NCBI GenBank assembly: GCA_964448675.1
Contig: CAYUZU010000011.1
Span: 1-64,000 of the forward strand
Direction of reading: 5' to 3'
Length of the DNA: 64,000 nucleotides
From: CAYUZU01 sp964448675
GTDB taxonomy: Bacteria > Planctomycetota > Phycisphaerae > UBA1845 > Fen-1342
Shown here in pieces: positions 17,978 through 26,703 of this stretch. Position 1 is the stretch's first letter; every line of letters starts with the position of its first letter. The notes beneath the pieces are model-generated. The model saw nothing but the letters and a program-made list of their open reading frames with translations. It did no database searches and was not told the DNA's origin. The position numbers and the translations under genes were made by a program.

Positions 17978-19726
17978 TCACTTGCCCGCCGTCGCCGGTT
18001 GCTCGGCCCGCGTCCGCGTCTCGGTCTCGACGTGCGTGACGCGCAGCACTTCCTCGAGCGTGGAGCGCTCTTCTTCGACCAGCCGCAGCCCTTCTTCACG
18101 CAGCGTGCGCCAACCGTCCTTGCGCGCCACGGCCTTGATCTGCTCCTCGTGATAGGCCGAGTGCACGGTCTGGCGAATCGGCTCGGTAACTTCGAGAATC
18201 TCGAAAATGCCCGCGCGGCCGCGAAAGCCGCTGTCGTGGCACTGCTTGCAGCCCTCGCCCTTGTAGAACACGCGATCGGTGTCGCCGAGCCAGCCGGCGT
18301 CCTCCAGCGCGCTCTCGGGCGGGTAGTACGACGTGCGGCAGTACGGGCAGATGGTGCGCGCCAGGCGCTGGGCAATGACGCCGTTGAACGCCGACGCCAG
18401 CAGGTAACGTTCGACCCCCATGTCCACCAGGCGGATGAACGCCCCCGGCGCGTTGTTCGTGTGCAGCGTCGACAGGACCAGGTGCCCGGTCAGCGCCGCC
18501 TGGATCGCCACCCGCGCCGTGTCCGTGTCGCGAATCTCGCCCACCATGATCACGTCCGGGTCCTGCCGCAGAATCGAGCGCAGCGCCCGGGCGAACGTCA
18601 TGCCGATCGCGTCATTGACCTGGATCTGGTTGATCCCGTCGACCTGGTACTCGACCGGGTCCTCGATCGTCACGATGTTGCTCTCCGGCGAAGACAGCAG
18701 GTCCAGCACCGAGTACAGCGTGGTCGTCTTGCCGCTGCCCGTCGGTCCCGTCACCAGCACGATGCCGTGCGGCCGCGAGAAGATCCGGCGGAAGGCACTC
18801 ATGCGGTCGCCCGGCACGCCGAGCTTCTCCAGCGCTACGTTCAGGTTCGACTTGTCCAGAATCCGCATCACGATCTTCTCGCCCAGCAGCGTCGGCATCG
18901 ACGACACGCGCAGGTCGATCTCGCGCCCCTCGGCCACCACGTGCACACGGCCCTCCTGCGGCAGGCGCCGTTCGGCGATGTCCATCTTGCCGATGACCTT
19001 GATGCGCGAGACGATGGCGGCGTGCATGGTCGGCGGCGCCGACATCAGCTCGCGCAGGTTGCCGTCGATGCGGTAGCGGATGCGCGTGACCTGCTTGGTC
19101 GGCTCGACGTGGATGTCGCTGGCGCCGTCGCGCACCGCCGTCATGATCGCCAGGTTGACCAGGTTGATGATCGGGCTGCCCTCGACCATCCGGCTGATTT
19201 CGGTGGCCGGCTCCTCGTCCACCGTCTCGCGCTCGACGACCTGCACTTCGCTCTCGGTCAGGTTCACCAGGAACGAGTCGATGTCGACCTGGTCGCCGAG
19301 GTACTTCTCCTGGAACTCGACGATGTTGTCTTCCAGCGCCAGGATCGGGTTGATCTCGCAGCCCGTCAGTGCGCTGAGCCGGTCGATCGCCGGCAGCGAC
19401 TGCGGCTCGCACATCGCCACCGTCAGCCGGTCGCGCACCTTGAACATCGGCAGCGCCTTGAGCCGCGCCGCCTCCTCCCGGTCCAGCAGCCGCGCCACCC
19501 CCGGATCGATCAGCCCGTGCCGCAACTGGCACGCCTTCACGTTGAGCTGCTTGCCCAGGGCACTGAGCATCGCCTTCGGCGAGAGCACCCCCAGATCGAT
19601 CAGCTGCTCGCCCAGCCGCTTGTTGTCCTTCGATTGCGCATCCAGCGCGCGGCGCAGATCGTCTTCGGTGACGAGCCCCTCGTCGAGCAATAGCTGACCG
19701 AGCTTTCCGACGCGTCGCAAACTCAT
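17978..19726 (-). CDS. Assembly ATPase, GspE/PilB family
   Basis: 582 residues from MSLRRVGKLGQLL. The N-terminal MshEN-type region carries tandem RLGExLxxxGxxxxxxLxxAL motifs (LGQLLLDEGLVTEDDL and LGEQLIDLGVLSPKAM) and spans about 1-150. The ATPase domain has Walker A GPTGSGKTT (K333), an Asp box, Walker B DVIMVGEIRD and His box residues. A zinc-binding CPYC...CKQC module lies near 470-505. MshEN domains in this family can bind cyclic-di-GMP. The start overlaps the STAS gene stop by 4 bp. Confidence 0.92.
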   Translation of the reverse strand: MSLRRVGKLGQLLLDEGLVTEDDLRRALDAQSKDNKRLGEQLIDLGVLSPKAMLSALGKQLNVKACQLRHGLIDPGVARLLDREEAARLKALPMFKVRDRLTVAMCEPQSLPAIDRLSALTGCEINPILALEDNIVEFQEKYLGDQVDIDSFLVNLTESEVQVVERETVDEEPATEISRMVEGSPIINLVNLAIMTAVRDGASDIHVEPTKQVTRIRYRIDGNLRELMSAPPTMHAAIVSRIKVIGKMDIAERRLPQEGRVHVVAEGREIDLRVSSMPTLLGEKIVMRILDKSNLNVALEKLGVPGDRMSAFRRIFSRPHGIVLVTGPTGSGKTTTLYSVLDLLSSPESNIVTIEDPVEYQVDGINQIQVNDAIGMTFARALRSILRQDPDVIMVGEIRDTDTARVAIQAALTGHLVLSTLHTNNAPGAFIRLVDMGVERYLLASAFNGVIAQRLARTICPYCRTSYYPPESALEDAGWLGDTDRVFYKGEGCKQCHDSGFRGRAGIFEILEVTEPIRQTVHSAYHEEQIKAVARKDGWRTLREEGLRLVEEERSTLEEVLRVTHVETETRTRAEQPATAGK

Positions 19727-20061
19727 CGCCGACAACTTCTCAGGGCATTGTCCACCGTGTCGAACACTTCCAGCCGCGGCAGCACGTCCGTCAACTCCAG
19801 CGCCTCCATGCACGTCTCGCTCAGCCCGGCCAGCGTCGGCCGCAGGTGCGCCGGCAACTGGGCGTCGCCCATGTCGAGCAGCAGCTCGATCCCGGCACTG
19901 TCCAAATACGGCACGTCCGCCATGTCGATCACCACGCGCTTGGCGCCGGACGCGGTTGCCGTCTCCACCGCCCGCCGCAGATCGATCAGCTCCTCCGCGG
20001 TCAGCGGCCCGTGCGCCGCCAGCAGCGTGACGTGGCCGTGCGCTTCCGACCGGACCTTCAC
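19723..20061 (-). CDS. STAS-domain protein
   Basis: 112 residues starting at a GTG (VKVRSEAHGH) that overlaps the upstream stop as GTGA. The fold pattern is that of an anti-sigma-factor antagonist: GPLTAEELIDLRRAVE, KRVVIDMADVPYLDSAGIELLLDMG. The phosphorylation motif reads DSAG rather than the usual DSSG, so one of the two serines is lost. No anti-sigma kinase gene adjoins it. Its place between GGDEF-like and GspE genes suggests a local switch, which is inferred. Confidence 0.75.
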   Translation of the reverse strand: MKVRSEAHGHVTLLAAHGPLTAEELIDLRRAVETATASGAKRVVIDMADVPYLDSAGIELLLDMGDAQLPAHLRPTLAGLSETCMEALELTDVLPRLEVFDTVDNALRSCRR

Positions 20062-21428
20062 GATGCCGCCTCCGCCGCGTCCACCGGGTCGTTCCGGGCC
20101 GCGCCCTCCTCCGCGCGCCGCAGATCGCACGCGACCGGCTCGTCCGCCGCCCGCGCCCGCTCGACCGCCTCGAACGCCGCCACGAGCAGGTCCTGCAGCG
20201 GCGGCTGCTCGAAACCACTGCCCACCAGTCCCGCGCGCAGCCGGATCTGATCGGCCACCCCCGCGATCTCGCCGATGCACGCCTGCGCCGCCGTGAGCAG
20301 CTTCTCGGTGATCAGGCGCCCCAGACTGCTGTCCAGCCGCCGCAGCAGCAAGACGAAGCGGTCGTCGCTGAAACGCCCGACCAGGTCATCGGTGCGGACA
20401 CGCCGCGCCAGCAACTGTCCCGCCCGCTCGACCAGCGCGTCGCGCTCCTGCCAGCGGCCGCTGTCGTCCAGGCGCCGCAGCCCTTCCAGGGTCAGCACCG
20501 CCACCACCACCGGTTCGCTGGCCTGATAGGAATCCGCCAGAGCCCGCTCCGCCAGCGTGAAGAAATCGGACCGCGTCAACACGCCCGTGGCATGGTCCGT
20601 CCGGCGAACGATCCGCAACTGCTCCAGCGCCACCACGTGTAGCCAGAACAGCGTCAGCAGCGGGCCGACCGCTTCGCGGACCGCGGCCTTCAGCTCCGCC
20701 GCCGCCGGCACCGGCCCCACCGCGACGATGCCGATCGTCGCACCGTGCGACCGCACGGGCCACACCCAGCTCCAGGACTCCTCGCCCCGGTGTGCCAGGT
20801 CGTGCACCAGCGGGCCCTGCGTCGAATCGGTGGCGGCGAACTCGCGGCCCGTGGTCGCGACATGCCCCAGCAGCCCCTCGCGCAGGCTGGGGCCCTTCGT
20901 CGAAGCCGACCCGCCGGCCTGGGCAATGGTCTGCAGTGCGTCGGCCCCGGGCCGCACGTGATAGCAGCGCACGCGCGCCGCCTGCAGCTGCTCACAGAGG
21001 TTCTCACGCAATAATTGGTCAAACGACGTCCACGGCTCCGGCTGGTCGTCGAACGCCTCGACCCACTCGTTGAACGCCGCACGCAGCCGCCGCGCGACCA
21101 GACTGCTGCCCGGGACGGGCGGTGCGGTCGCCGGGGTCGGCGCGGCCACGGGGACCGCGTTGGCTACCGGCGCCGCCGGCATGGCCATCGCCGCGGGGGC
21201 CGGCGCACTCTCCAGGGGCGGGCCGCTGTTGTTCGGTTGGCGGCGGAAAAGCCAGAAGGCACCCACGCCCAGCGCCGATCCGGCGGCCAGAATCGCGATC
21301 GCGATCATCAGCGTGCCGAGGCCCACGCCGGCCTCGGGGCTGTCGATCAGTGCGGCCGCCACTTCGGCCGGCGGCTCGACCAGGCGCGTCCCCGCAATGC
21401 CTGCCAGAATCACGTCAAGACCGCTCAT
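20058..21428 (-). CDS. Membrane GAF protein with degenerate GGDEF domain
   Basis: 456 residues. One membrane helix lies at about 37-62, then an Ala/Pro linker, a GAF-like domain (about 125-280, LREGLLGHVATTGREFAATD) and a GGDEF-fold domain (about 300-430, RTDHATGVLTRSDFFTLAERAL). The signature that should read GGDEF is SDDRF (within DLVGRFSDDRFVLLL), so synthesis of cyclic-di-GMP is unlikely. GAGGAGGTGG precedes the ATG. The start overlaps the HD-GYP gene by 14 bp. It may bind a nucleotide or act as a partner only. Confidence 0.8.
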   Translation of the reverse strand: MSGLDVILAGIAGTRLVEPPAEVAAALIDSPEAGVGLGTLMIAIAILAAGSALGVGAFWLFRRQPNNSGPPLESAPAPAAMAMPAAPVANAVPVAAPTPATAPPVPGSSLVARRLRAAFNEWVEAFDDQPEPWTSFDQLLRENLCEQLQAARVRCYHVRPGADALQTIAQAGGSASTKGPSLREGLLGHVATTGREFAATDSTQGPLVHDLAHRGEESWSWVWPVRSHGATIGIVAVGPVPAAAELKAAVREAVGPLLTLFWLHVVALEQLRIVRRTDHATGVLTRSDFFTLAERALADSYQASEPVVVAVLTLEGLRRLDDSGRWQERDALVERAGQLLARRVRTDDLVGRFSDDRFVLLLRRLDSSLGRLITEKLLTAAQACIGEIAGVADQIRLRAGLVGSGFEQPPLQDLLVAAFEAVERARAADEPVACDLRRAEEGAARNDPVDAAEAAS

Positions 21429-22968
21429 GGGCCACCTCCTCGTCCTGGACCGCGGGGAAACGGATGGCGAAGTCGTCCGGCTCTTCGCTGCGATAGCGTT
21501 CGAAAGCGCTGAAGAATGCGTCGGCGGCTTCGGTGTCGATGCGGACGCCACGTTCTTCGCGGATGATCTGCATGGCTTTCTCGATGGTGAACGCCTTGCG
21601 GTAGGAGCGCGTCGAGGTCAGCGCGTCGAACGTGTCGACCACGTGGATGATCCGCGCGACCAGCGGAATCTCGTCCCCCTTGAGCCCCTCCGGATAGCCG
21701 CTGCCGTCGGGGTACTCGTGGTGATACAGCACGCCGTCCAGCACGACGCCCAGCGACGCGATCGGCTGCAGGATCTCGTAGCCCATCCGCGGGTGCTGCT
21801 TGATGACCTCGAACTCCTCCTTGGTCAGTTTGCCGGGCTTGCAGAGAATCTCCTCGGGAATGCCGATCTTGCCGACGTCGTGCAGCAGGCCGGCCCACTC
21901 CATGATCTGCTGCTCGGCCGTGCTCAGCCCCATCTCGCGCGCCGTCAACCGTGTCAGGAATCCGCCCCGCTCCGAGTGACCGCTCGTGTAGTGATCCTTC
22001 TTGTCGATCGCGGCGACCAGCGCACGCGTGACCTCGAGCGACATGCGTCGCAGCCGCTCGTGCAGCTCGCTGTTGCTGAGCATCTGCCCGCCGAACGTCA
22101 GCACCGACTCGATCAGCATCATGTCGCCCGACGTGGGCGCCCCCGCCGGCGACTGGCCCACCGCGAACACCACGTCGACCTGGTCGTCGAGCCGCACGAG
22201 CGGGGCGGCGATGATCTTGCGCGAGCCGATCACCGCGACGTGCACCTGCCGCGTCTTGCGCACCGTCTCGATCGACGATGCCATCTCCGCCGGATCCACC
22301 ACCGGTCCGGGGATCCACGTCTTGTTGACCCCCTCGCTGACGTTGTAGGTGCGCGTCGTACCGTCATGCGTTACCAGCGACACCGTCTCGGCGGCCACCA
22401 GCGACCCGACGCGCCGCATCAGCAGCTTCTCGATCTCGCGCGTATCGGTCACCTGCGCGATCTGCTGCGTGAAGTCGAAGATCAGGTTGAGCTGCTCGTA
22501 GTTCTGCAGCACCTCGTCGGCGAAGCCGGCGTTCTCCTCCAGCAGCTGGCTCACGCGCTGCACCACGCGCGACGCCGCGTCCAGGTGCCGCGTCACGCTG
22601 TCGCGGCCGCGCGGCACCGGTTCCGGCACCGCTTGTCCCTCGACCGTCAGCAGCACCGCCGGACGCCCGCCCACCGCTGTCGGCTGGGCGGCCACCTGGA
22701 ACCCCTTCGCACAACGGCCGTCGCGCAGCAGGTGGTCCTCGATCCGATCCTGGGCGGCCGCCTGCAGAAACGGGCACCCCTTTGGCTCGATTGCCCGCGG
22801 ATCCTGGTCGAGGCAGGCGCGCAGGCAGTGCGCCGGCGGCTGGGCCGGGTGCGATTCGCTGCCGACGATCCCCACCGAGAGCGTGGGGTCATCCCCCGGC
22901 AGCGACAGCCCCGCTACCAGGTCCTGCAACAGCAGTTCGTCGGTCTGTGACGCGTTGTTCGCACTCAT
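21415..22968 (-). CDS. HD-GYP domain phosphodiesterase with GAF domain
   Basis: 517 residues. The N-terminal about 120 residues form a PAS-like segment with four spaced cysteines (CLRAC, GCPF, RCAKGF), perhaps a degenerate or metal-linked sensor. A GAF-like region follows (about 165-310). The HD-GYP domain (about 320-500) has LLHDVGKIGIPE, HPRMGYEIL, HHEYPDGSGYP and RIIHVVDTFDALTS, so the metal ligands and the GYP motif are intact. Active cyclic-di-GMP hydrolysis is expected. It neighbours the degenerate GGDEF protein and a histidine kinase/response regulator pair. Confidence 0.88.
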   Translation of the reverse strand: MSANNASQTDELLLQDLVAGLSLPGDDPTLSVGIVGSESHPAQPPAHCLRACLDQDPRAIEPKGCPFLQAAAQDRIEDHLLRDGRCAKGFQVAAQPTAVGGRPAVLLTVEGQAVPEPVPRGRDSVTRHLDAASRVVQRVSQLLEENAGFADEVLQNYEQLNLIFDFTQQIAQVTDTREIEKLLMRRVGSLVAAETVSLVTHDGTTRTYNVSEGVNKTWIPGPVVDPAEMASSIETVRKTRQVHVAVIGSRKIIAAPLVRLDDQVDVVFAVGQSPAGAPTSGDMMLIESVLTFGGQMLSNSELHERLRRMSLEVTRALVAAIDKKDHYTSGHSERGGFLTRLTAREMGLSTAEQQIMEWAGLLHDVGKIGIPEEILCKPGKLTKEEFEVIKQHPRMGYEILQPIASLGVVLDGVLYHHEYPDGSGYPEGLKGDEIPLVARIIHVVDTFDALTSTRSYRKAFTIEKAMQIIREERGVRIDTEAADAFFSAFERYRSEEPDDFAIRFPAVQDEEVAHERS

Positions 22969-23005
22969 GGCCAGTCTCGGCTATGCCCGCACGGACCTCA
23001 GACAC

Positions 23006-23389
23006 CTATCCCTGGGATTCGCCCGACGCCGCCTTCATCATGGTGTCCACCAGTTCCGACAGCTTCGAAGGGCTGAACGGCTTCGGCAGCACCCGTACGT
23101 CCCATTCCGCCAGCCGGTCGCGAATGTCGCCGTGATCCCAGCGGTTGGTCAGCACGACCACGCCGTGCAGCACGCGTCCCTCCGTCACGCCGGTCTCCAC
23201 CAGCTCGAGCCCGTCGATGCCGGGCATGTTGACGTCCGACACCAGCACGTCGACCCGCTCGGCCCGCAACAGGTCGCGCGCCGCGATGCCGTTACGCGCT
23301 TCGAGCACCTCGTGCCCCTGGCGCTTCAACCACATGCTGATCAACCGCAGGATGTGCGGGTCGTCTTCGGCGACGAGTATCCGGCTCAT
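23006..23389 (-). CDS. Single-domain response regulator
   Basis: 127 residues, a CheY-like receiver only. The acidic pair D9-D10, phosphoacceptor D52 (SDVNMPG), T81 and K103 are all present. There is no output domain. It overlaps the upstream histidine kinase gene by ATGA, so the two are very probably partners. The nearby HD-GYP protein is a candidate downstream target. Confidence 0.88.
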   Translation of the reverse strand: MSRILVAEDDPHILRLISMWLKRQGHEVLEARNGIAARDLLRAERVDVLVSDVNMPGIDGLELVETGVTEGRVLHGVVVLTNRWDHGDIRDRLAEWDVRVLPKPFSPSKLSELVDTMMKAASGESQG

Positions 23390-25221
23390 GTAGCACCCAC
23401 TTCCGCATGGTCGGCCGCGGTCGGCAATTCGATCGTGAATCTCGAGCCCCGCCCGACCTCACTCTCCAGTTGAATGTCCCCGCCGTGCAGCCGGGCCACT
23501 TCGCGCGCCAGCGCGAGCCCCAGCCCGGTGCCGGTGATCTCCTGCACCTTGTCATCCGCCGCCCGGTAGAACTTGTCGAACACGTGCGCCTGGTCTTCGG
23601 GCGAAATGCCGATCCCCGTGTCCTCGACGGCGATGCTCACGTAGCTCTCGTGCGCCTCGACCGCCACGTGCACCTTGCCGTTCTCGGGCGTGTACTTGAT
23701 CGCGTTGCCGATCAGGTTGCTCAGCAGGACCGACAGGCGCTGCTTGTCGCCCTCGATCTTGGGCATCTTGGGCGGCATCGCCAGCGTCAGGTCGATCCGC
23801 TTCTCGTCGGCCGCACCGAGATTGTCCTGCACCATCTGCCGGATCAGCCGCGCCAGGTCGACGTTCCCCATGTTCAGCCGCACCGTGCCGACTTCCATCT
23901 GCGAGATGCTCAGGATGTCCTCGACCAGGCGCGACAGCCGCTGCGTCTCGCTGATCAGGACGTTGTAGCACTCCTTCCGCGTCTGCTCGTCGTCGAATCC
24001 CGGCTTGGTCAGCGTCTCGGCATAGGCATGGATGTTCGTCAGCGGCGTCCGCAGCTCGTGCGTCACGTGATACAGGAAGTTGTCCCGCGCCCGCTGCCCC
24101 TCGCGCAGCTGGCTGATGTCCTCGATCGTCACCAGCGAGTCGCTGCCCGGCTCCGGCGTGATCGCCATGAACCGGAAACGGAATGTCGTCTCGTTCTCCC
24201 CCTCGCTGCGCGTGTGGTCCACCGTCAGCGTCGCCCCCGGCCGTAAGCGAATCGCCCCGGCCGCCTGCGTCACCGTCGTGTCCTGCACCGCCGCCGACAG
24301 CATCGTCCCCACCGTCTCGTCAGGGTCGATCCGCAGCATGGCACTGGCCGACGGGTTCGCGTATGTGATCCGCGTCTCGTCCCCCATGCACAGGACGCCG
24401 AACGGCAGGCGGTCCACCACCCGGCGGAACCGCGAGCCCTCGAACCGCGTGAGCACGTCGGTCTGGCCGGCGTCCCGCGCGGTCTGAAGCTGCTGCTGCA
24501 GGTCGTTCAACTGGTCAATCAGCGTGTTCCAGCCGCGCGCCACGCTGCCGAGCGAGTCGCTCAGGTGCAGCGTCGACAACTCGCCTTCGACGCCCTCGGC
24601 ATAGCTGCTCAGCGTCCGCTGGATCGCCCCCGCCGGCTGCAGGCGCCGCCGCAGCCGCCAATAGAACAGGCCATAGGCCGTCAGCGACACCAGCACCGCC
24701 GCCACCCAGCTCATCATCAGGGCTGTGCGGTAGCCGGCGCCGTGCGGCGGCTGACGCGTCACGGTGACCTGCCCCGCCGGTACGCCGTCCAGGGTCACCA
24801 CCGGTGCGGCTGCCTGCATCCCGTCATGCACGCCCCCGGGGGCGCCGGGGCCGAGGGCGCTGACAGCCCGCGGCCAGACGAGCCGCGGCTTGCCATTGGG
24901 CTGCACCCAGCGGATTGCAGTCAGTGATGCGGACTGTCCCAGGCCCTCGGCCGCTGCCCAGAGCGCCGCGTCGTCGGCGTCGCCGTATGACCCCAGCGCC
25001 TGGGCCACGCCCAGCGCCACCGATTCGAGCGAGCGCTGCCTTTCGGCCTGCTGATCCTGCTGCCAGCCCCAGTCCGCCAGCCAGTATGCCACGCCAAACC
25101 CCACCGCGACGATGCCCACGAACGTCAGTCCAAAGACCTCGGGCAGCAGGCCACCCCACAACGTGCGCCAGCCGTCGCGGGCCGGCCGTGCCTCCGTCTG
25201 GTTGGTTTGGGTTGCGCGCAT
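23386..25221 (-). CDS. Membrane sensor histidine kinase with PAS domain
   Basis: 611 residues from MRATQTNQTEARPARDG. There are two membrane helices (about 25-45 and 160-185) around a periplasmic sensor region, then a HAMP-like linker, a PAS domain (about 245-355, LPFGVLCMGDETRITYANPSA), HisKA with H388 in HVTHELRTPLTN, and HATPase_c (NLIGNAIKYTP, DTGIGISPEDQ, GTGLGLAL). AAGGAG lies 12 bases before the chosen ATG. Longer starts exist upstream. It heads the long minus-strand unit that ends with the secretion platform genes. Confidence 0.88.
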   Translation of the reverse strand: MRATQTNQTEARPARDGWRTLWGGLLPEVFGLTFVGIVAVGFGVAYWLADWGWQQDQQAERQRSLESVALGVAQALGSYGDADDAALWAAAEGLGQSASLTAIRWVQPNGKPRLVWPRAVSALGPGAPGGVHDGMQAAAPVVTLDGVPAGQVTVTRQPPHGAGYRTALMMSWVAAVLVSLTAYGLFYWRLRRRLQPAGAIQRTLSSYAEGVEGELSTLHLSDSLGSVARGWNTLIDQLNDLQQQLQTARDAGQTDVLTRFEGSRFRRVVDRLPFGVLCMGDETRITYANPSASAMLRIDPDETVGTMLSAAVQDTTVTQAAGAIRLRPGATLTVDHTRSEGENETTFRFRFMAITPEPGSDSLVTIEDISQLREGQRARDNFLYHVTHELRTPLTNIHAYAETLTKPGFDDEQTRKECYNVLISETQRLSRLVEDILSISQMEVGTVRLNMGNVDLARLIRQMVQDNLGAADEKRIDLTLAMPPKMPKIEGDKQRLSVLLSNLIGNAIKYTPENGKVHVAVEAHESYVSIAVEDTGIGISPEDQAHVFDKFYRAADDKVQEITGTGLGLALAREVARLHGGDIQLESEVGRGSRFTIELPTAADHAEVGAT

Positions 25222-25504
25222 CGCGGGCGTACTCTCCTTGTGGCACGGTCGTACCATCGGTGCATCGGTGGTCCGATTCAGGCACTTGAAGAACGGAAGG
25301 TGTGGGGGTGATGCGGCCGGCCCCGCTTGCACCGCTCGGCCGCGGCCCGGCGTTCACTTGGACCAATAAGGTGCGCTGGCGCGGTGCGCAATCGCCCTCG
25401 GCGGCGGCCCCCGTGCCGCTCGGCGCGCAAGGTACGCTGACAATACTATTGATGCTCCACGCGACCGGTGGCGCGGGGGGCAATGTCCGACAACTCGGCC
25501 CGTC

Positions 25505-26389
25505 CTACTCCGGGCCGGGCGTGGTGTTCTCGGACCCGGTCTCCTCCTCGATGACCAGCCGCAGGCCGATGTAGGCCGCCCGCATCCCGGCGGTGCGCCG
25601 ATAGCGGAAAGCCGAACGCAGCCAGTCTCTTGGCACCCGCCACGCCCCGCCCCGCAGCACGCGCAAGTGGTTCAATGCGTCGCCGCTCTCCCAGGCCCGC
25701 CCGTCGGCCGGCGCCCCGTCATACGTCTCGTGCCACGGATCCTCGCACCACTCCCACACGTTGCCCAGGATGTCGTGGAATCCCCAGGGGTTCGGTGCGA
25801 GCTGGCCGACGGCTTGCGGCTTGGCACCGGCGTTGTCGCGAAACCACGCGTACTGCTCGGCTGCCGCGGCGGCCGCCCCGAAGAAGTACGGCGTCGTCGT
25901 CCCCGCCCGGCAGGCATACTCCCATTCGGCCTCGGTCGGCAGCCGCACCGTGCGGTCCAGCTTGTCCGACAGGGTGCGGCAGAATCGCCGGCACTCGACC
26001 CAGTGGATGCGCTCGACCGGCTGCAGCGGGTCGCCGCTGTACCAGGACGGGTTCTCGCCCATCACCGCCTGCCACTGCTGCTGCGTCACCTCGCAGCGCC
26101 CGAGGTAGAAACCCCGCTCGATGCGGACCCGGTGCGGCGGCCCCTCGCTCGGCATGCGTCCCGGCTCTTCGGGGGGCGAGCCCATCAGGAACTCGCCCGG
26201 CGGGACCCGGATGAAGGCCATTTCAACCCCGGGCGCGAGCTGCACGGTCATCGTCTCCAGGCCCGCCTTGTTGGTGCCCTGTCGGACAACCTGAACTTTG
26301 CCCGCGGAACGGGCGCCGCATCCGACGGCGTGGCTGAGCATGAGCAGAGCGAGGACCGGCAGGGTTGCGTGTCGAGAGGGATAACCCAC
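25505..26389 (-). CDS. SUMF1/FGE-fold lipoprotein lacking the catalytic cysteines
   Basis: 294 residues from a GTG with AAAGGA 7 bases upstream. An upstream GTG (26428) lacks such a site. The lipobox is HAVGC. The sulfatase-modifying-factor fold is clear: VPPGEFLMGSPPEE, GFYLGRCEVTQQQWQAVMG, RLPTEAEWEYACRAG, NVWEWCEDPW and VLRGGAWRVPRDWLRSAFRY. In true formylglycine-generating enzymes the last motif is RGGS-x-x-C-x-x-x-x-C. Here both cysteines are missing, so it is not expected to modify sulfatases. It is probably a lipid-anchored binding domain. Confidence 0.8.
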   Translation of the reverse strand: MGYPSRHATLPVLALLMLSHAVGCGARSAGKVQVVRQGTNKAGLETMTVQLAPGVEMAFIRVPPGEFLMGSPPEEPGRMPSEGPPHRVRIERGFYLGRCEVTQQQWQAVMGENPSWYSGDPLQPVERIHWVECRRFCRTLSDKLDRTVRLPTEAEWEYACRAGTTTPYFFGAAAAAAEQYAWFRDNAGAKPQAVGQLAPNPWGFHDILGNVWEWCEDPWHETYDGAPADGRAWESGDALNHLRVLRGGAWRVPRDWLRSAFRYRRTAGMRAAYIGLRLVIEEETGSENTTPGPE

Positions 26390-26675
26390 GGCAGGATCCT
26401 TTCGTGACAGTGCAGCGCGGCCCCGCACCGCTCGCGTATCGCGGATCCCCGCCTGGCAGGGTTGCGGCTCGGCCGAGCGAGCCTACCTTAGCCATCCGCC
26501 GGGGCATTGCAAGCCGACCGCTTATGCGCCGGGAGCCGCGGATCCGCCGCGCGGGGCACCTGGCGTAATGGTATCTGACGGCGTGGTGTCGCCGAGCGCG
26601 CTTCCGGGTGCTGCGCGGCCAAAGCTCGACCCAAAGGCCGAGATGACGGGGCTATTGACCGATTGAGGTCCCATA

Positions 26676-26703
26676 TTGACATTCCCGCCGGTTGCCTCAT
26701 ACT
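26676..26703 (+). promoter_or_regulatory. Candidate promoter TTGACA-N16-CATACT
   Basis: A perfect -35 consensus with a fair -10 at 16-base spacing, reading toward the unknown secreted protein gene more than 1 kb downstream. It could drive a non-coding RNA or a long leader. Confidence 0.45.
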
